Source: an uncultured Clostridia bacterium | GTDB lineage: Bacteria > Bacillota > Clostridia > Oscillospirales > CAG-382 | Direction: 5' to 3' | Assembly: GCA_947627335.1 (NCBI GenBank) | Contig: CANQVQ010000085.1 | Span: 1-6,658 of the forward strand | DNA: 6,658 nt | Part shown: piece by piece, positions 5,332 to 6,658 of the stretch | Numbering within the stretch: position 1 is the first letter of the stretch | Layout of the letters: each line of letters opens with the position of its first letter | Notes under the pieces: model-generated | The model's database searches: none | Told to the model about the DNA's origin: nothing | What the model saw: only the letters and a program-made list of their open reading frames with translations | Program-made: the position numbers and the translations under genes

Positions 5332-6658
5332 ATGAAGAAAAACCGACTTGCGGCAGGTCTGCTGGCGCTGCTCCTGCTTTGCCCCGTTTTCCTTTGGAGG
5401 AACCGAACCGACGCGGAAGCGTCTTTTTCGGAGCGCACCGCGCTTTCCGCACGGCTCGCGCAGGAGATCCGTGCGGCGGTCGACAGCGCGAAGGTCCATT
5501 CCGGGCTTTCGCCGGACGATTCCCTGCTCGGAAGCGAACGCTATACCGCGAACGCCGGCTCCACCGACACCGACTGGATGGCGCTCGCCATGGGGCGTTT
5601 CGGCCATTTCGCAGGCGACGGGTATCGGCGCCTGATCGAGGACGGCGACGGATACGCCGACTACCTCGCCGCCATGAAAACCTATGTCGAAACCGCCTAC
5701 GAGGAAGAGGGCGGACTGCTCGACCGGGTCAAGTCCACCGAATGGCACAGGACGGTCGTCACGGTCGCGTCGCTCGGCGGGGACCCGACCGCTTTCGGCA
5801 CATACGGCGGAAGCCCCATCGACCTGGTCGCGGACGGGAGTTACGACTGCGCGGTGCCGGGCGGACCGGGTCGACAGGACCTCAACGCGTGGATCTGGGG
5901 GCTGATCGCGCTGGACGCGGAGCTGTACGACGTGCCGGAGGGCGCGAAGTATCCCCGTGAAACCTTCGTCGTCGAGATTCTGAAAGCCCAATTCCCCGAC
6001 GGCGGCTGGGCGCTGAGCGGCTACGCTTCGTCCGACGCGGACATGACCGGCATGGCGCTCCAGGCGCTCGCGCCGTACTCCAACGACGAGACGGTCTACA
6101 CCTACCGAAACGCGAAAAGCGGGCAAACCGTTTCCAAAACCGTCCGCGAATGTATCGGGGAGGCGCTCGACCGGCTGGACGAGCTCCAGCAAAGCGACGG
6201 CGGCTTCCTCTCCCCGTTCGGGGACGGCGAAGCGGCGGAAAGCACCGCGCAGGTGCTCACGGCGCTCTGCTCGCTGGGGATCGACCCGGCGGAGGACCCC
6301 CGGTTCCGCACGGCGGACGGCGGGACGCTTCTCGGCAATCTGCTGCTGTTTCGGACGCCGGAGGGCGGTTTTTGCCATCTCCGGGACGGCGGCTGGAACG
6401 CCATGGCGACCGCACAGGCGACCTACGCGCTCGTCTCCTACTGGCGGCTGGAAAACGGGATGCGGGCGCTTTACGACCTGCGCGGGGACTGGACGCGGGC
6501 GGAACGCGCTTCCATCGACGCGGCGGAAGCGCGGATCGACGCCCTGCCGCCGATTTCCGCCGACCCGACCTACAAGCAGGCGCTGAAAGCGGCGCTTGCC
6601 GCCCTTCGGACCGTGCCGAAGGCGGAACGCCGCTATGTGTATCACGGCGGGCGCCTCC
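5332..6658 (+). CDS. secreted alpha/alpha-toroid protein, candidate cobalamin binder (3' partial)
   Basis: The frame is open for 442 codons to the window edge without a stop. ATG 5332 follows GGGAGG by 8 bases. An in-frame GTG at 5302, overlapping the previous stop as GTGA and preceded by AAGGAG, is a real alternative and would add ten residues. Residues 1-30 form a Sec signal peptide (MKKNRLAAG, then a Leu-rich core, cleavage probably near AEA 28-30); the Cys at 17 is not in a good lipobox. The mature part has repeats of the prenyltransferase/squalene-cyclase alpha/alpha-toroid type: LKAQFPDGGW (217-226), SSDADMTGMALQALAPY (233-249), LQQSDGGF (285-292), AESTAQVLTALCSLG (302-316), TPEGGF (342-347) and ATAQATYALVSY (359-370). 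The DADMT stretch only superficially recalls the DxDD acid motif of class II cyclases, and an exported protein would not meet those substrates. With the B12 riboswitch in front, the better comparison is the alpha6/alpha6 barrel of intrinsic factor and transcobalamin. Their C-terminal beta domain (DUF4430-like) would lie beyond the window. Confidence 0.8.
   Translation, partial: MKKNRLAAGLLALLLLCPVFLWRNRTDAEASFSERTALSARLAQEIRAAVDSAKVHSGLSPDDSLLGSERYTANAGSTDTDWMALAMGRFGHFAGDGYRRLIEDGDGYADYLAAMKTYVETAYEEEGGLLDRVKSTEWHRTVVTVASLGGDPTAFGTYGGSPIDLVADGSYDCAVPGGPGRQDLNAWIWGLIALDAELYDVPEGAKYPRETFVVEILKAQFPDGGWALSGYASSDADMTGMALQALAPYSNDETVYTYRNAKSGQTVSKTVRECIGEALDRLDELQQSDGGFLSPFGDGEAAESTAQVLTALCSLGIDPAEDPRFRTADGGTLLGNLLLFRTPEGGFCHLRDGGWNAMATAQATYALVSYWRLENGMRALYDLRGDWTRAERASIDAAEARIDALPPISADPTYKQALKAALAALRTVPKAERRYVYHGGRL

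Noticed and set aside
5564..6091. Toroid gene product as an active squalene or terpene cyclase
   Set aside because: The DADMT stretch is not the DxDD acid motif, the protein has a signal peptide, and the B12 riboswitch context favours a binding role. Annotation as an enzyme would be misleading.
4915..6645. A 576-codon open frame on the minus strand
   Set aside because: It is the antisense of the GC-rich toroid gene, runs over the riboswitch tail and terminators, is full of Arg/Pro/Gly/Val without any fold signature, and has no RBS. The plus-strand frame has an RBS, a signal peptide and clear repeats.

Overview
The window looks like a piece of a Clostridia genome, most likely an anaerobic gut Firmicute of the Oscillospirales/Ruminococcaceae type. 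The grounds are AGGAGG-type ribosome binding sites before every gene, TTGACA/TATAAT-type promoters with 17-bp spacers, a secreted protein with a type I dockerin (the cellulosome plug module), and a cobalamin riboswitch of Firmicute style. Genus cannot be fixed from the sequence alone.

Layout. Positions 1-384 hold no convincing gene, only several short hairpins. A HipA-like protein kinase gene (385-1503, minus) and a Fic-family AMPylase-type gene (1736-2494, plus) diverge from a 232-bp region with one near-consensus promoter for each. Neither has a visible partner antitoxin; the Fic protein carries its own inhibitory motif. Fifteen bases after the fic stop lies one solitary CRISPR repeat of type I-C appearance (2509-2542), with no second repeat and no cas gene in the window. 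Facing it on the minus strand is the start of an IS3 OrfA-like transposase gene (from 2745) with an intact promoter and RBS, whose frame runs through the CRISPR repeat into antisense fic; it looks like a mobile-element remnant.

The second half is export and cofactor related. A 526-residue secreted dockerin protein (2968-4548) has two related Ig-like modules and no recognised catalytic domain. The 577 bases after it carry a promoter, a cobalamin riboswitch aptamer (4745-4935, closed by a perfect 9-bp P1) and two consecutive intrinsic terminators. Behind these lie a 59-residue protein resembling the homing-endonuclease-associated repeat (5126-5305) and a secreted protein (5332 to beyond the window end) built of alpha/alpha-toroid (prenyltransferase/squalene-cyclase type) repeats.

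The most interesting unit is this last one. A B12 riboswitch in front of an exported alpha/alpha-toroid protein recalls the alpha6/alpha6 barrel of animal intrinsic factor and transcobalamin. The protein may be a bacterial extracellular cobalamin binder, but its C-terminal part lies outside the window, so this remains an inference.
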